64,000 nt of DNA from Onthovicinus sp900555545 (GCA_949296915.1 CASFPX010000004.1:118558-182557), one strand, 5' to 3'; positions 1-8,187 are shown, counted from the first letter of the stretch. A program made the numbers and translations. The notes: generated by a model not told the origin, from the sequence alone.

Positions 1-655
1 CAAAGAGCGTCCGTCCGGTGTAGATCAGATCCGGCCGCTTGTCAAACATCTCCTTTTCCACCAGGAAATATTCCTGTTCCGGACCGACAGTCGTTTTGAC
101 CGAGGTGACCTCCGTATCCCCAAACAGGCGGAGTACGCGCAGCGTCTGGCGGTTGATTGCCTCCATGGAACGCAGGAGCGGCGTCTTTTTATCGAGCGCT
201 TCCCCGCCGTAGGAGCAGAAAGCCGTCGGGATGCAGAGCGTTTTCTCCTTGATAAAGGCGTAGGAGGTTGCGTCCCATGCGGTGTACCCACGCGCTTCAA
301 ATGTAGCGCGTAAGCCGCCTGACGGGAAGGAGGAGGCATCCGGCTCGCCCTGTATGAGCTCTTTTCCGGAGAACTCCAGGATCACGCGCCCGTCATCCGT
401 CGGGGTGATGAAGCTATCGTGTTTTTCCGCAGTGACGCCCGTCATCGGCTGGAACCAATGGGTAAAATGCGTGGCCCCCTTTTCAATCGCCCAATCCTTC
501 ATCGCGTTGGCCACAACATTGGCCACGGCGTTATCCAGGTGGCGGCCCTCCTTGATCGTGCGCTGGAGCTGCTTGTACGTCTCTTTGGGCAGGCGCTCTT
601 TCATGACGCTGTCGTTAAAAACATTGGTGGCGAACACACTCTTGATGGTACCCAT
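1..655 (-). CDS. glnN: Type III glutamine synthetase (N-terminal part, cut by window edge)
   Basis: Makes glutamine from glutamate, ammonia and ATP in the cytoplasm. The reverse strand reads open from an ATG at 655 to the left edge (218 residues visible of roughly 700 usual for this family). Type III hallmarks visible include VFNDSVMKERLPKETYKQL near the start, HFTHWFQPMTG, the block DSFITPTDDG, and TTVGPEQEYFLVEKEMF near the edge, which carries catalytic acidic residues. The ATG follows a GTGAGG ribosome site. It is divergent from a second glutamine synthetase and an ANTAR regulator, and its leader holds two terminator-like hairpins, so conditional antitermination is likely. The family call is firm; the C-terminal half is not in view. 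Confidence 0.93.
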   Translation of the reverse strand, partial: MGTIKSVFATNVFNDSVMKERLPKETYKQLQRTIKEGRHLDNAVANVVANAMKDWAIEKGATHFTHWFQPMTGVTAEKHDSFITPTDDGRVILEFSGKELIQGEPDASSFPSGGLRATFEARGYTAWDATSYAFIKEKTLCIPTAFCSYGGEALDKKTPLLRSMEAINRQTLRVLRLFGDTEVTSVKTTVGPEQEYFLVEKEMFDKRPDLIYTGRTLF

Positions 656-674
656 ATGAACAACCTCACTTCAT

Positions 675-724
675 AAAAAATAGGCGGCAAAGGCCGGGGG
701 AAGCCCCCGCGACGCCTTTGCCGC
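675..724 (-). terminator. Terminator-like hairpin in the glnN leader, just before the start codon
   Basis: An 11-bp outer stem (684-694 with 714-724, GCGGCAAAGGC) encloses a 6-bp G/C stem (695-700 with 704-709). On the minus strand it is followed by C-T-A and six T residues (680-675). This is a canonical intrinsic terminator lying only about 20 bases upstream of the glnN start, where it would stop glnN transcription unless opened. That placement fits an attenuator controlled by the neighbouring ANTAR protein. Confidence 0.75.
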
Positions 725-765
725 TCTGGACGATGTATGGATGCCCCGACACTATTGACCGGAAC

Positions 766-818
766 TAAAAATAATACGGCAACAATAACCTCAACACCGT
801 GACGTCATTGCCCCGTAT
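766..818 (-). terminator. Second terminator-like hairpin in the glnN leader
   Basis: Reading the minus strand, ATACGG (818-813) pairs with CCGTAT (779-774), and GCAAT pairs inward with ATTGT with one internal bulge. A T-rich tract follows (773-766). It lies shortly downstream of the predicted transcription start and upstream of the stronger hairpin at 684-724. Its terminator activity is less certain because the stem is interrupted. Confidence 0.5.
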
Positions 819-832
819 CTGCTATGCGTATG

Positions 833-861
833 ATGATACACCTAATTGGCCGTCCTGTCAA
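833..861 (-). promoter_or_regulatory. Predicted promoter of glnN
   Basis: On the minus strand TTGACA (861-856), a 17-base spacer and TATCAT (838-833) match the housekeeping sigma consensus. Transcription would start near 826, giving a leader of about 170 bases that contains both terminator-like hairpins. Confidence 0.75.
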
Positions 862-976
862 GTGATCGCATTAAATTTGGGGATCCGTTCAAAAAAACGG
901 GGATGACGTGCATAAAAAACGTTTAAAGGAACAAAGGTGACGCGCGATCATCCTCTGAACACCGCCACCCTTTTTG

Positions 977-1006
977 TTGACAAACGGATCCGTGGAGGGG
1001 TATAAT
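977..1006 (+). promoter_or_regulatory. Predicted promoter of the glnA-ANTAR operon
   Basis: TTGACA (977-982), an 18-base spacer and a perfect TATAAT (1001-1006) precede the second glutamine synthetase. The start would be near 1013, giving a leader of about 150 bases before the ATG at 1167. Confidence 0.8.
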
Positions 1007-1035
1007 ACACATAGATTTTAATCAATGTGAGCAAT

Positions 1036-1104
1036 GGCGTTCATACGGTTCCGGCGGGTGTTTTGGGCTCGTTTTTCGGACGCGATGGGCGCCTTTTTAT
1101 TTTA
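1036..1104 (+). promoter_or_regulatory. Possible attenuator structure in the glnA leader
   Basis: GGCGTTCA (1036-1043) can pair over all eight positions (counting G-U pairs) with TGGGCGCC (1086-1093), which is followed by TTTTTATTTT. A second short hairpin (GGGAT/ATCCC, 1106-1119) follows. The long internal loop makes the terminator reading uncertain, but an untranslated leader with a T tract before a nitrogen gene next to an ANTAR regulator fits antitermination control. Confidence 0.4.
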
Positions 1105-1166
1105 AGGGATCAGGATCCCCGCCATAATGCGTATCAGGCTGTGCCGACGATAGGGAGGAACTTGCA

Positions 1167-2357
1167 ATGTATTCTTACGATGAGGTAATTACCTACTGCC
1201 GCGAGGAAGATGTCAAATTTATCCGTCTCGCCTTCTGCGATCTTGCCGGAAATCAAAAAAATATTGCCATCATGCCCACGGAGCTGGAACGGGCGTTCCG
1301 GTATGGGATCTCGATCGACGCTTCGGCAATTCCCGGGTTTGGTAGCGAGGTCAAGTCCGACCTCTTTCTTTTCCCGGATCCCGCCACGCTGTCCGTCCTC
1401 CCCTGGCGTCCAGTGGAAGGACGCGTTATCCGCATGTTCTGTGATATCCGCTATCCCGACGGGCGGCCATTCCGGCGGGACAGCCGCTGGCTGCTCAAGC
1501 AGGCCATCGCTGAAGCGGACAAGATGGGGATCACCTGCTATTTTGGGGTGGAATTTGAATTTTACCTGTTTCAGACCGATGAGAGCGGTGCGGCCACCCA
1601 CACGCCTTTCGACCGGGCAAGCTATATGGATATCGCACCGGAAGACCGCGGAGAGAATATCCGCCGGGAGATCTGCCTGGCTCTTGAGAATATGGGGATC
1701 CGCCCTGAGAGCTCCCATCACGAAGAGGGACCAGGGCAAAACGAGATCGATTTCCGCTACAGCGACGCCTTGACCTCCGCGGACAATGCCGTCACGTTCA
1801 AATCTGTGGTCAAGACGATCGCCATGCAAAATGGTCTGTTTGCCTGTTTTTCTCCTAAGCCCCTGCCTACGGAGAGCGGCAACGGCCTGCACATCAATGT
1901 ATCCATCCGGAGCGCAGGCGAACGGGCGGATACGGACGCCTTCATGGCCGGTGTTCTGGCACATGCGCGGGAGTTCTCCGCCTTCCTCAACCCCACGGAG
2001 GAGTCATACCGCCGTCTGGGGGAGAAAAAGGCGCCGCGCTATGTCACCTGGTCGTCCGAAAACCGTTCACAACTGATCCGCATCCCGGCGGCGCGGGATG
2101 AATATGTCCGGTTTGAGCTGCGTTCCCCCGATCCGACGGCCAATCCCTACCTTGCCTACGCGCTACTCATATACGCTGGGCTGGACGGCATCCAGAACGG
2201 CACGCCCCTGCCGCCCCCGTTAGATCTGAACCTGTACACTGCCGATCCCGCAGTTACCGACAAATTGACCGCTCTGCCCACCTCCCTGCAGGAGGCGTTG
2301 GATCTTGCTCGAGAAAGTGGGCTCATTCGCCGGTATTTGCCAGATATTCTGGATTGA
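1167..2357 (+). CDS. glnA: Glutamine synthetase family protein (type I-like, short)
   Basis: Glutamine synthetase-fold enzyme of 396 residues, shorter than the usual 440-470 of type I enzymes. An N-terminal beta-grasp domain (VKFIRLAFCDLAGNQKNIAI, residues 14-33) is followed by the catalytic domain: EFEFYLF, the Glu/His block SSHHEEGPGQNEIDF, the ammonia and ATP site PTESGNGLHINVS, the arginine motif NRSQLIRIPA, and FELRSPDPTANPYLAYA near the C-terminus. The ATG has GGGAGGA seven bases upstream. It heads an operon with the ANTAR regulator 33 bases downstream. A genuine glutamine synthetase is most likely; a gamma-glutamyl ligase of the same fold acting on another amine cannot be excluded. Confidence 0.85.
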   Translation: MYSYDEVITYCREEDVKFIRLAFCDLAGNQKNIAIMPTELERAFRYGISIDASAIPGFGSEVKSDLFLFPDPATLSVLPWRPVEGRVIRMFCDIRYPDGRPFRRDSRWLLKQAIAEADKMGITCYFGVEFEFYLFQTDESGAATHTPFDRASYMDIAPEDRGENIRREICLALENMGIRPESSHHEEGPGQNEIDFRYSDALTSADNAVTFKSVVKTIAMQNGLFACFSPKPLPTESGNGLHINVSIRSAGERADTDAFMAGVLAHAREFSAFLNPTEESYRRLGEKKAPRYVTWSSENRSQLIRIPAARDEYVRFELRSPDPTANPYLAYALLIYAGLDGIQNGTPLPPPLDLNLYTADPAVTDKLTALPTSLQEALDLARESGLIRRYLPDILD

Positions 2358-2393
2358 ACGTGCGGATATTTCTTTGAGAGGAGGCTCCGTGTG

Positions 2394-2972
2394 ATGATCC
2401 AAAAGAACAGTGTCCTGATCGTATCGCCGGGGCCCAAAGCCGGCACAATGCTGAGTGGATTATTGCCAGCATCCAGCTTTTCTCCCATCTGTACGGTTCC
2501 GACCGCCGGGGAGGCCCGGCGGCTGCTGGTAGACCGCCGCTTTGACATTGCCGTGATCAACGCACCGCTGCCGGATGATTTTGGCCCACAGCTCGCCATT
2601 GAGATTTCGGAAAAGCAGGGATGCGGTGTACTGCTGCTCGTCAAAGCGGAGGTTCAAGAGGCCGTCTGCCTGAAGGTGGAGGACTACGGGATTCTGACGC
2701 TGCCAAAGCCCGCCAACCGTCAAATGGTATTCCAATCCATCAAATTGATCGCCGCCACTCGTCAAAAAATCCGGACGCTGGAAGAGAAAACCTCCACTCT
2801 GGAGAGTAAGATGGAGGAAATCCGTCTGGTCAACCGTGCCAAGCTGCTGCTCATCGAACACCTAAAAATGAGTGAGCCGGAAGCGCACCACTACATTGAA
2901 AAGCGCGCCATGGATACCTGTGTCAAACGGCGGACAATCGCCGAGAATATCATTAAAACGTATGAGCCCTGA
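2394..2972 (+). CDS. ANTAR-domain RNA-binding antiterminator with pseudo-receiver
   Basis: A 192-residue regulator. Residues 6-115 look like a response-regulator receiver, but the position expected for the phospho-accepting Asp is Asn (VINAPL, Asn56), so phosphorylation may not be the signal. A coiled-coil helix (about 120-150) leads to a C-terminal ANTAR domain (NRAKLLLIEHLKMSEPEAHH, then RRTIAENII), which binds paired RNA hairpins and prevents termination. The ATG at 2394 is nine bases from AGGAGG; a GTG at 2391 is the alternative. Clostridial glutamine synthetase genes are often followed by such a regulator, and both nearby leaders contain terminator-like hairpins, so it probably controls glnN and/or glnA in response to nitrogen. 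Confidence 0.88.
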   Translation: MIQKNSVLIVSPGPKAGTMLSGLLPASSFSPICTVPTAGEARRLLVDRRFDIAVINAPLPDDFGPQLAIEISEKQGCGVLLLVKAEVQEAVCLKVEDYGILTLPKPANRQMVFQSIKLIAATRQKIRTLEEKTSTLESKMEEIRLVNRAKLLLIEHLKMSEPEAHHYIEKRAMDTCVKRRTIAENIIKTYEP

Positions 2973-3007
2973 ACCATGCGAGGGCTTCGCCGTAGGAGGA
3001 AATACCT

Positions 3008-3682
3008 GTGGAAAACGTATTCAATCATTTTTATCAGGACTATGACGCCTGGTACGAGACCGCGTCCGGCCGGTTTGTCGACCGGGTGGAGACGGATGCG
3101 CTGTTGGGATTGCTGAATCCGCGGCCCGGTATGGAAGTTCTGGAGGTGGGCTGTGGTACCGGCAACTATCTGCTCAAGCTGGCCGGCGCCGGATGCCGGA
3201 TAACCGGGATTGATATTGCCCCTCATATGCTTGAGCAGGCTCGGGCCAAGTTGACGCGGCACGGAATATCCGCAGCGCTCTCCATTATGAATGGAAAGTC
3301 ATTATCCTTTACGGACGGGATATTCGATGCCGCATACTCCATGGCGGCCTTTGAGTTTATTGATGACATTGAGACCGTCTATCGGGAGATGCGCCGCGTG
3401 GTCAGGCCCGGCGGGGATATCGTTATTGGCACAATCCAGCGCGGCAGCTCCTGGGAGCAACTCTATAGCAGTGACGCCTGCAAAGGTACGGCCTTCGAAT
3501 ATGCCTCCTTTCGGACTGCGGATGAAATCGCCGCGCTCGATCCCGGTCACTGTTCGTGCGTCACAGAGTGCCTCTTCCCTCCGCCCGGACTCCCGGATGC
3601 GGAATACCGGGCGGAGGCAGAGCAACAATACCGCTCTCAAGGCCAAAAGGGAGGATTTGTATGCGTGAAGTTTGTCAAATAA
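3008..3682 (+). CDS. Class I SAM-dependent methyltransferase
   Basis: A 224-residue soluble protein with the class I methyltransferase fold. Motif I is VLEVGCGTGNYLLKLA (residues 44-59), the acidic residue for the ribose is in GIDIAP (Asp69), and a later motif reads MRRVVRPGGDIVIGT. The GTG start at 3008 is seven bases after AGGAGGA. It lies 35 bases after the ANTAR gene and overlaps the next gene by 22 bases, so it belongs to the same operon. The methyl acceptor (small molecule or protein) cannot be told from the sequence. Confidence 0.85.
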   Translation: MENVFNHFYQDYDAWYETASGRFVDRVETDALLGLLNPRPGMEVLEVGCGTGNYLLKLAGAGCRITGIDIAPHMLEQARAKLTRHGISAALSIMNGKSLSFTDGIFDAAYSMAAFEFIDDIETVYREMRRVVRPGGDIVIGTIQRGSSWEQLYSSDACKGTAFEYASFRTADEIAALDPGHCSCVTECLFPPPGLPDAEYRAEAEQQYRSQGQKGGFVCVKFVK

Positions 3683-3918
3683 GCTGTCAGCTGAGTTTTT
3701 ATCCGCTGGGGGAACGGGATTACCTTCCATACATTGACCGGGTGATCGGTCTGATCGGCCAGTCCGGCGTTGCAGCGGAGGTCGGCGTGATGTCCACCGT
3801 GCTGCGGGGAGATACCGAAAGCGTTTTTGCCCTGTTGCGCCGGATTGCCGAAACGCTGCACGGTGAGGGCTGCCATTTTGCAATGAGCATCCTCACATCC
3901 GACACGTGCGGCTGTTGA
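3661..3918 (+). CDS. Small YkoF / thiamine-binding-like protein
   Basis: An 85-residue protein starting inside the end of the methyltransferase gene (22-base overlap, so translation is probably coupled). The pattern QLSFYPLGERDYLPYIDRVI, then GVAAEVGVMSTVLRGD and a C-terminal amphipathic helix, matches the ferredoxin-like fold of the YkoF/MTH1187 (thiamine-binding) families, which bind thiamine or hydroxymethylpyrimidine. It ends in the Cys-containing tail TSDTCGC. The ligand is inferred from family only, and its link with glutamine synthesis is not obvious. Confidence 0.65.
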   Translation: MREVCQISCQLSFYPLGERDYLPYIDRVIGLIGQSGVAAEVGVMSTVLRGDTESVFALLRRIAETLHGEGCHFAMSILTSDTCGC

Positions 3919-3944
3919 GTCTGTATGAAAGCCCTTTGGGACGA

Positions 3945-3986
3945 ACGCATCCGCCATTTTACGTAAAATGGCGGATGCGTTTTTTT
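3945..3986 (+). terminator. Intrinsic terminator of the glnA operon
   Basis: A perfect inverted repeat (3945-3980, arms ACGCATCCGCCATTTTAC with a tight central loop) is followed by a T run (3980-3986). It lies 27 bases after the YkoF-like gene and ends the operon. Confidence 0.9.
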
Positions 3987-4008
3987 GAGATTAACTCGAT
4001 AAAAAATA

Positions 4009-4036
4009 TTCCATTTTTCAGAAAAAAATATATAAT
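4009..4036 (+). promoter_or_regulatory. Candidate promoter of the glycosidase-like gene
   Basis: A perfect TATAAT (4031-4036) lies about 70 bases before the next ATG. The only -35 candidate at the right distance is the poor match TTCCAT (4009-4014), so the promoter may need an activator or be AT-driven. Confidence 0.4.
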
Positions 4037-4106
4037 ATATGCATAAGCACTGTTACAATGGGCACTTGCCGGTTCACCGGACAGACCATAGAACGGAGGA
4101 GAGAAA

Positions 4107-6614
4107 ATGACACCAAAAATTCATGTGGCCTATGGGTTTCACGTCAACTGCTACCACTCATACCGCGGGGATACGAATGACAACCTCGGATTCGGTTCGG
4201 ACATCCGCATCATCCGCAAGATTATCGACGTTCTCAACCGCCTGAATGAGCAGGGCATCCCTGTAAAAGGGACGTGGGATATCGAAAACTTCTTTTCCTT
4301 GGAGCAGATCCTGCCGCAGTACGCGCCGGATATCATTGATGGGATCCGCCGCAGGGTGGAACTGTATGGGGATGAAAACATCATCATGGGGTACAGTAAC
4401 GGCGCGCTGGGAGCCATGACGGAGGATGAACTGCGCGCCTCCGTCGAGTGGGCCATCACAAACCCACAGGGCTCGGGGCTGCAAGATCTGTTTGGCAGCT
4501 GTGAAAAAATTGTAAGGCCGCAGGAGGTCATGTTTACGCCCTCACAGGTACACACCTACCGTCAATTAGGCGTCCAGGCGCTGTGCCTGTATTACTCCTG
4601 TGTGCCCTTTGACGCCTTCCGCACCCTGATTCCCCGTCTGCCCGATGCGCTCGCCTTCAACCCGCTAACTTACACCTATGATGGGGACAGCATTACCGTT
4701 CTGCCAACATACAGCAATTCGGATGTCTGCGACGCGGGATGCCTGCGGGCCTGGGTGCGGGACCTGCACCAAAAACAGAAAATCGGGGAGATCAAGCACG
4801 ACCTGTTCCTGTTTATCAACATGGATGCGGATGCAATTTTCTGGGAGACGATGGACCTGCCCGTCGTCGGCCATCGGATCGCGAACACGGACGGCATTCA
4901 CGGGCTGGTCTGTGAAATTGCCGACCTGCCCTATGTCGTCTTTGACACCCCCGGTGGATATCTGAAAAATCATGCTCCACTTGGGGAAATTCACTTCACT
5001 CAAGATACGGCGGACGGCAACTTTACCGGATACGCCTCCTGGTCCGAAAAGCCCTACAACCGGAAGGTTTGGACGGCGCTTGAACGCGCCCGCGCCATGG
5101 GACGCGTCAACGCCTCACGCGACTGGGACTCCCCCTCCTTCCGTGACCGTGTGCTGCTGCTGTCCACCACGCATTTCGGCCTTGCGACACCGGTGTTGAA
5201 TATCCAGCGGGAAAAGAAGGCCGACGAACTCGCCCGCCGGGTCGTTGAGCAGGAGCGTTCCGCTCTGCCCCAAGTGGATCACCTCACGGTGTACAACACC
5301 GCGGGATCAGATTTCCAATGCGTTCAGCTGTCGATCCACGATCCAAGGATCACGTGTGCCGCACAGATCCAAGTCACAGCGGACGGGCTGCTGGACTACG
5401 CGATTGTCCCGATGGACAGCGATTGCCGAAGTGTTGCCCTGTTCATGCGATTTGCACAGATCCGCAAGCGGTATGAGCTGACCATCAACGTATCTGATAT
5501 TATTCCGCCACTCCCCTCCGGCACACCGCAGCTTCTCTCCTCCGGTGCGATGACTCTGCAGTTTGACCAAGATGGACGGATTGTCACAGCCACCCGTGGC
5601 AATCGTGAGATTGGGAACACGCACTTTTGGGAGAGTTACATTCGCTACGGCGGCAGACGGTACGATTTCCAGTATAAGCGTGCTGTGCCACTGCCATGCG
5701 GCGGTTCGGGCGAGGGCGTCCGTGTGACAGGGGAAATTCATCTACCCGGCGAGCTGTCCGGCGGCTATTTCACCTACGATTTCTTCCGAATGGCCTCCTC
5801 GTCCGGCATCTTTGTCCGCACAGAGGTTCACTATCCCCACACACCGGAGGCCGATTCGATCTCCACGGAGAACTCATCGCTGGGCCGATTCAGCGATATG
5901 TCCTGGCAGGAAGTAGTTCCATTCCAGATCACACCCGCCCTGTGCGGTGATCTCTCCGTTGTCAAACGAAATTTTGAGGGGGACATTTCCTCTTTCCGCA
6001 CCCAATCCTTCCCGGAGTGTGATCCCAAAAACAGAAGTCTGGCCTCCTTCAATCATCAGCTCACCGGCGGATTTGTCGCCCTTACAAATGGCGAGCGCGG
6101 GCTGGCTATTGCCAATGCCCGGCAGGTGCTCAACTCCATGGCGCACTGCCCCATGCGGCTGGATGAGGACGGTACGGTACACCTAAACCCCTTTGGCACC
6201 TACTATGGGCCGCAGCGCCACCATTGGGGCCGCGCCCATGACCAAATTCTGGACACCTATACGCTGGTCACCCCACAGGGCAAGTCAATTGCCCCTGCAT
6301 ACAACGGCAACAGCGAAACCGCCTTGCTGGAGCTGCTCGGCTTTGACGGCCCGCAGCCGGACAAAACGCTCCTGCTGGAACTGAACGGCCTGGCAGACGG
6401 TGCTGTGGCAAACGCCCCGGACGGTGCATCCCTGCTCCCATTCTATGGGGACAATGTCCTACTGCACGACACAAAGGCTGAGGAGGTCGATGTCCACAAG
6501 CTCAGAAATCCAATCCTCACCGGCCTGTCTGGCAATCTGGGCAGATACATTACACGCGGAGCGCGTGCAATTGGGCACATCATCGCCGCACAGTTGCGTG
6601 CAGGTAGAGAGTAA
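4107..6614 (+). CDS. Putative glycoside hydrolase with GH38/GH57-like barrel
   Basis: An 835-residue protein with no signal peptide, so probably cytoplasmic. The first 330 residues resemble the (beta/alpha)7 barrel of GH38/GH57 enzymes: HVAYGFHVNCYHSYRGDT, VKGTWDIENFFSLEQILPQY, IMGYSNGALGAMTEDELRAS and FTPSQVHTYRQLGVQALCLY, the last like the region that carries the GH57 nucleophile. The rest is beta-rich, as in the C-terminal sandwich domains of alpha-mannosidases. The ATG follows GGAGGAGAG. It stands alone on the plus strand between two hairpins, near but outside the glycan operon. The classical GH38 zinc motif is not evident, so the exact family and substrate are open. Confidence 0.55.
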   Translation: MTPKIHVAYGFHVNCYHSYRGDTNDNLGFGSDIRIIRKIIDVLNRLNEQGIPVKGTWDIENFFSLEQILPQYAPDIIDGIRRRVELYGDENIIMGYSNGALGAMTEDELRASVEWAITNPQGSGLQDLFGSCEKIVRPQEVMFTPSQVHTYRQLGVQALCLYYSCVPFDAFRTLIPRLPDALAFNPLTYTYDGDSITVLPTYSNSDVCDAGCLRAWVRDLHQKQKIGEIKHDLFLFINMDADAIFWETMDLPVVGHRIANTDGIHGLVCEIADLPYVVFDTPGGYLKNHAPLGEIHFTQDTADGNFTGYASWSEKPYNRKVWTALERARAMGRVNASRDWDSPSFRDRVLLLSTTHFGLATPVLNIQREKKADELARRVVEQERSALPQVDHLTVYNTAGSDFQCVQLSIHDPRITCAAQIQVTADGLLDYAIVPMDSDCRSVALFMRFAQIRKRYELTINVSDIIPPLPSGTPQLLSSGAMTLQFDQDGRIVTATRGNREIGNTHFWESYIRYGGRRYDFQYKRAVPLPCGGSGEGVRVTGEIHLPGELSGGYFTYDFFRMASSSGIFVRTEVHYPHTPEADSISTENSSLGRFSDMSWQEVVPFQITPALCGDLSVVKRNFEGDISSFRTQSFPECDPKNRSLASFNHQLTGGFVALTNGERGLAIANARQVLNSMAHCPMRLDEDGTVHLNPFGTYYGPQRHHWGRAHDQILDTYTLVTPQGKSIAPAYNGNSETALLELLGFDGPQPDKTLLLELNGLADGAVANAPDGASLLPFYGDNVLLHDTKAEEVDVHKLRNPILTGLSGNLGRYITRGARAIGHIIAAQLRAGRE

Positions 6615-7086
6615 AATCTTCATGCAAAAATCCGTATGCTTTAACGGGGGCGGGAAAATAATTTCCCGCCCCCTCGCTTTGAGGTCACTCCGCATACAAG
6701 TTATGAAAATTTCAGCAAAATAATGACATGATACACGAAAAATCAATTCCATTTTTTGTGATCTATTATAATCTTCCAGCTTAAATTTTCCGCCATATAA
6801 CAGAACACGGTTGATTTTGCTCAAATTTGGTGTTATGATGGACGCAATGTTTCAAATCCACAGATGCGGAGCCCTTTTGAAACTGAGAGACAATTTCTCT
6901 CCGAACACCAATTCCACTGGGGATTGTGGTAATCCCTATGATGCAATAAGGCTTCCGTTTGCTGTGTTGATTTTGACGCTATCGCAACTTTTATTGAGTC
7001 CTCGTCCGTATGCAATAGGGCTCTGATCCCATCGTACTGCTTATTGGAGAGGATAAATTCGGAGCTATTTAAAAAGGGGTGGCATC
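6615..7086 (+). other. Intergenic region with one strong hairpin
   Basis: No convincing gene. A near-perfect hairpin (6646-6673, GGGGGCGGGAAA with TTTCCCGCCCCC) ends the preceding gene but lacks a good T run. The remaining 400 bases are AT-rich with a short open frame that has no ribosome site or recognisable product. Confidence 0.6.
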
Positions 7087-7350
7087 ATGTCCTTTATTCG
7101 CAATCTGGATTCCGCAGGCAGGCTTATTGTCCCGTTGGCGTTACGCCAACAGCTGGAGCTCTCAGAAAAAACGCCGGTCCAAATAGAAATCTGCGGAGAT
7201 ACGATCATGTTAACTAAGTTTATGCCTTGCTGTACTGTCTGTGGGCTGGAAAAATCCCCCGATGAGATGAGCAAAATTGATCTGGACGCACCGGAAAACC
7301 GCACTTATTATATCTGTGACGACTGTAAAAATAAAATTTTAGATTCATAA
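7087..7350 (+). CDS. AbrB/SpoVT-type DNA-binding protein with C-terminal zinc ribbon
   Basis: An 87-residue regulator. Residues 1-45 (IRNLDSAGRLIVPLALRQQL and the following strands) form the swapped-hairpin AbrB/MazE DNA-binding fold. Residues 49-83 contain two CxxC pairs (CTVCG and ICDDC), a probable zinc ribbon as found in some clostridial AbrB-family regulators. The ATG follows AAGGGGTGG. It stands alone and converges on the superoxide dismutase gene. It is probably a growth-phase or transition-state regulator; the target is unknown. Confidence 0.85.
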   Translation: MSFIRNLDSAGRLIVPLALRQQLELSEKTPVQIEICGDTIMLTKFMPCCTVCGLEKSPDEMSKIDLDAPENRTYYICDDCKNKILDS

Positions 7351-7354
7351 AAAC

Positions 7355-7384
7355 AGCGGAGGGGAGCATTGGGAACCCTCCGCT
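7355..7384. terminator. Shared terminator between convergent AbrB and SOD genes
   Basis: Inverted repeat AGCGGAGGG (7355-7363) with CCCTCCGCT (7376-7384). On the minus strand it is followed by GTTTTTATG, so it mainly serves the superoxide dismutase gene; on the plus strand the T run is poor. Confidence 0.75.
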
Positions 7385-7403
7385 TAAGAATTTGCTGCAT
7401 CTA

Positions 7404-8054
7404 TTATCCGCACACGGGGGGCTGCCGATCACTCCGGCACGCGATAAATCGTTTTTCCGCCTGAGTCCAATCAATAACCTGTAACCAATCGTCCACATAT
7501 CCGGAACGGACATTATAGTGTTTTAAATAATAGGCGTGTTCCCATACATCGATCGCCAATATTGGGCACACACCCTGTTCAACCGGACTGATCTGATTGT
7601 GCGTGATAACAATCTTCAGGCCACATCGATCCCACGCCAGCCAAGCATAACCGGAGCCAAATACGGCGAGGGCGGCTTTTTTCATTTCCAGCTTAAAGTC
7701 ATCGAGGCTCCCATACTGGTGGACGAGCTGCATCGCAAGCTTCCCGTGCGGTTTCATAACATCCGGAGCGGCGAGCCCCTCAAAAAAGAAGCGATGATTA
7801 TAGACGCCGCCCGCATTATTTCTCACGGATGTGCACAACCTGGAGGGGAGCCTGCCCGACCGCCGGATCAGCTGCTCCAAAGTGAGCTTTTGCAGCTGTG
7901 GCTCCCCCTGCAACAGGGCGTTCAAATTGTCAATATATGTTTGCAGGTGCCGGTCGTGGTGCAGGTGCATGGTTCGCTCATCTATTAAAGGCTCCAGAGC
8001 ATCATAAGCGTACGGCAGCGGCAGATTGACAAACGGGTAGCGGTCATTTTTCAT
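7404..8054 (-). CDS. sodA: Superoxide dismutase, Fe/Mn family
   Basis: Converts superoxide to oxygen and peroxide. In 216 residues all four metal ligands are present: His32 (HHDRHLQTY), His87 (GGVYNH), Asp169 and His173 (DVWEHAYYL). The GG before the second ligand and NQ near 153 favour the manganese or cambialistic type. The ATG at 8054 is preceded by GGGGGGA. An in-frame GTG at 8093 has a perfect AGGAGG and would add 13 residues (VRIEIGKG...), but the family N-terminus (LPLPYAYDALEP) fits the ATG. No signal peptide. The C-terminal tail (CRSDRQPPVCG) is unusual. It marks oxygen tolerance in an otherwise anaerobe-like genome. Confidence 0.92.
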   Translation of the reverse strand: MKNDRYPFVNLPLPYAYDALEPLIDERTMHLHHDRHLQTYIDNLNALLQGEPQLQKLTLEQLIRRSGRLPSRLCTSVRNNAGGVYNHRFFFEGLAAPDVMKPHGKLAMQLVHQYGSLDDFKLEMKKAALAVFGSGYAWLAWDRCGLKIVITHNQISPVEQGVCPILAIDVWEHAYYLKHYNVRSGYVDDWLQVIDWTQAEKRFIACRSDRQPPVCG

Positions 8055-8134
8055 TGCGATCCCCCCATCCCCTTTGCCTATTTCTATGCGCACGCCGCAC
8101 CTCCTATGCCTGTATGATTTTTCCACTACGTAAA

Positions 8135-8171
8135 AAGCGGACCTCGCCTGGCATTCAGGCTGGGTCCGCTT
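8135..8171 (-). terminator. Terminator of the sialidase gene
   Basis: AAGCGGACC (8135-8143) pairs with GGTCCGCTT (8163-8171). On the minus strand the stem is followed by TTTTTACG, 16 bases after the sialidase stop codon. Confidence 0.85.
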
Positions 8172-8187
8172 ACCTTTAGCCGGGCAA

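Noticed and set aside
6811..7026. 71-codon plus-strand open frame in the intergenic region
   Set aside because: No ribosome site, no recognisable product, atypical composition.
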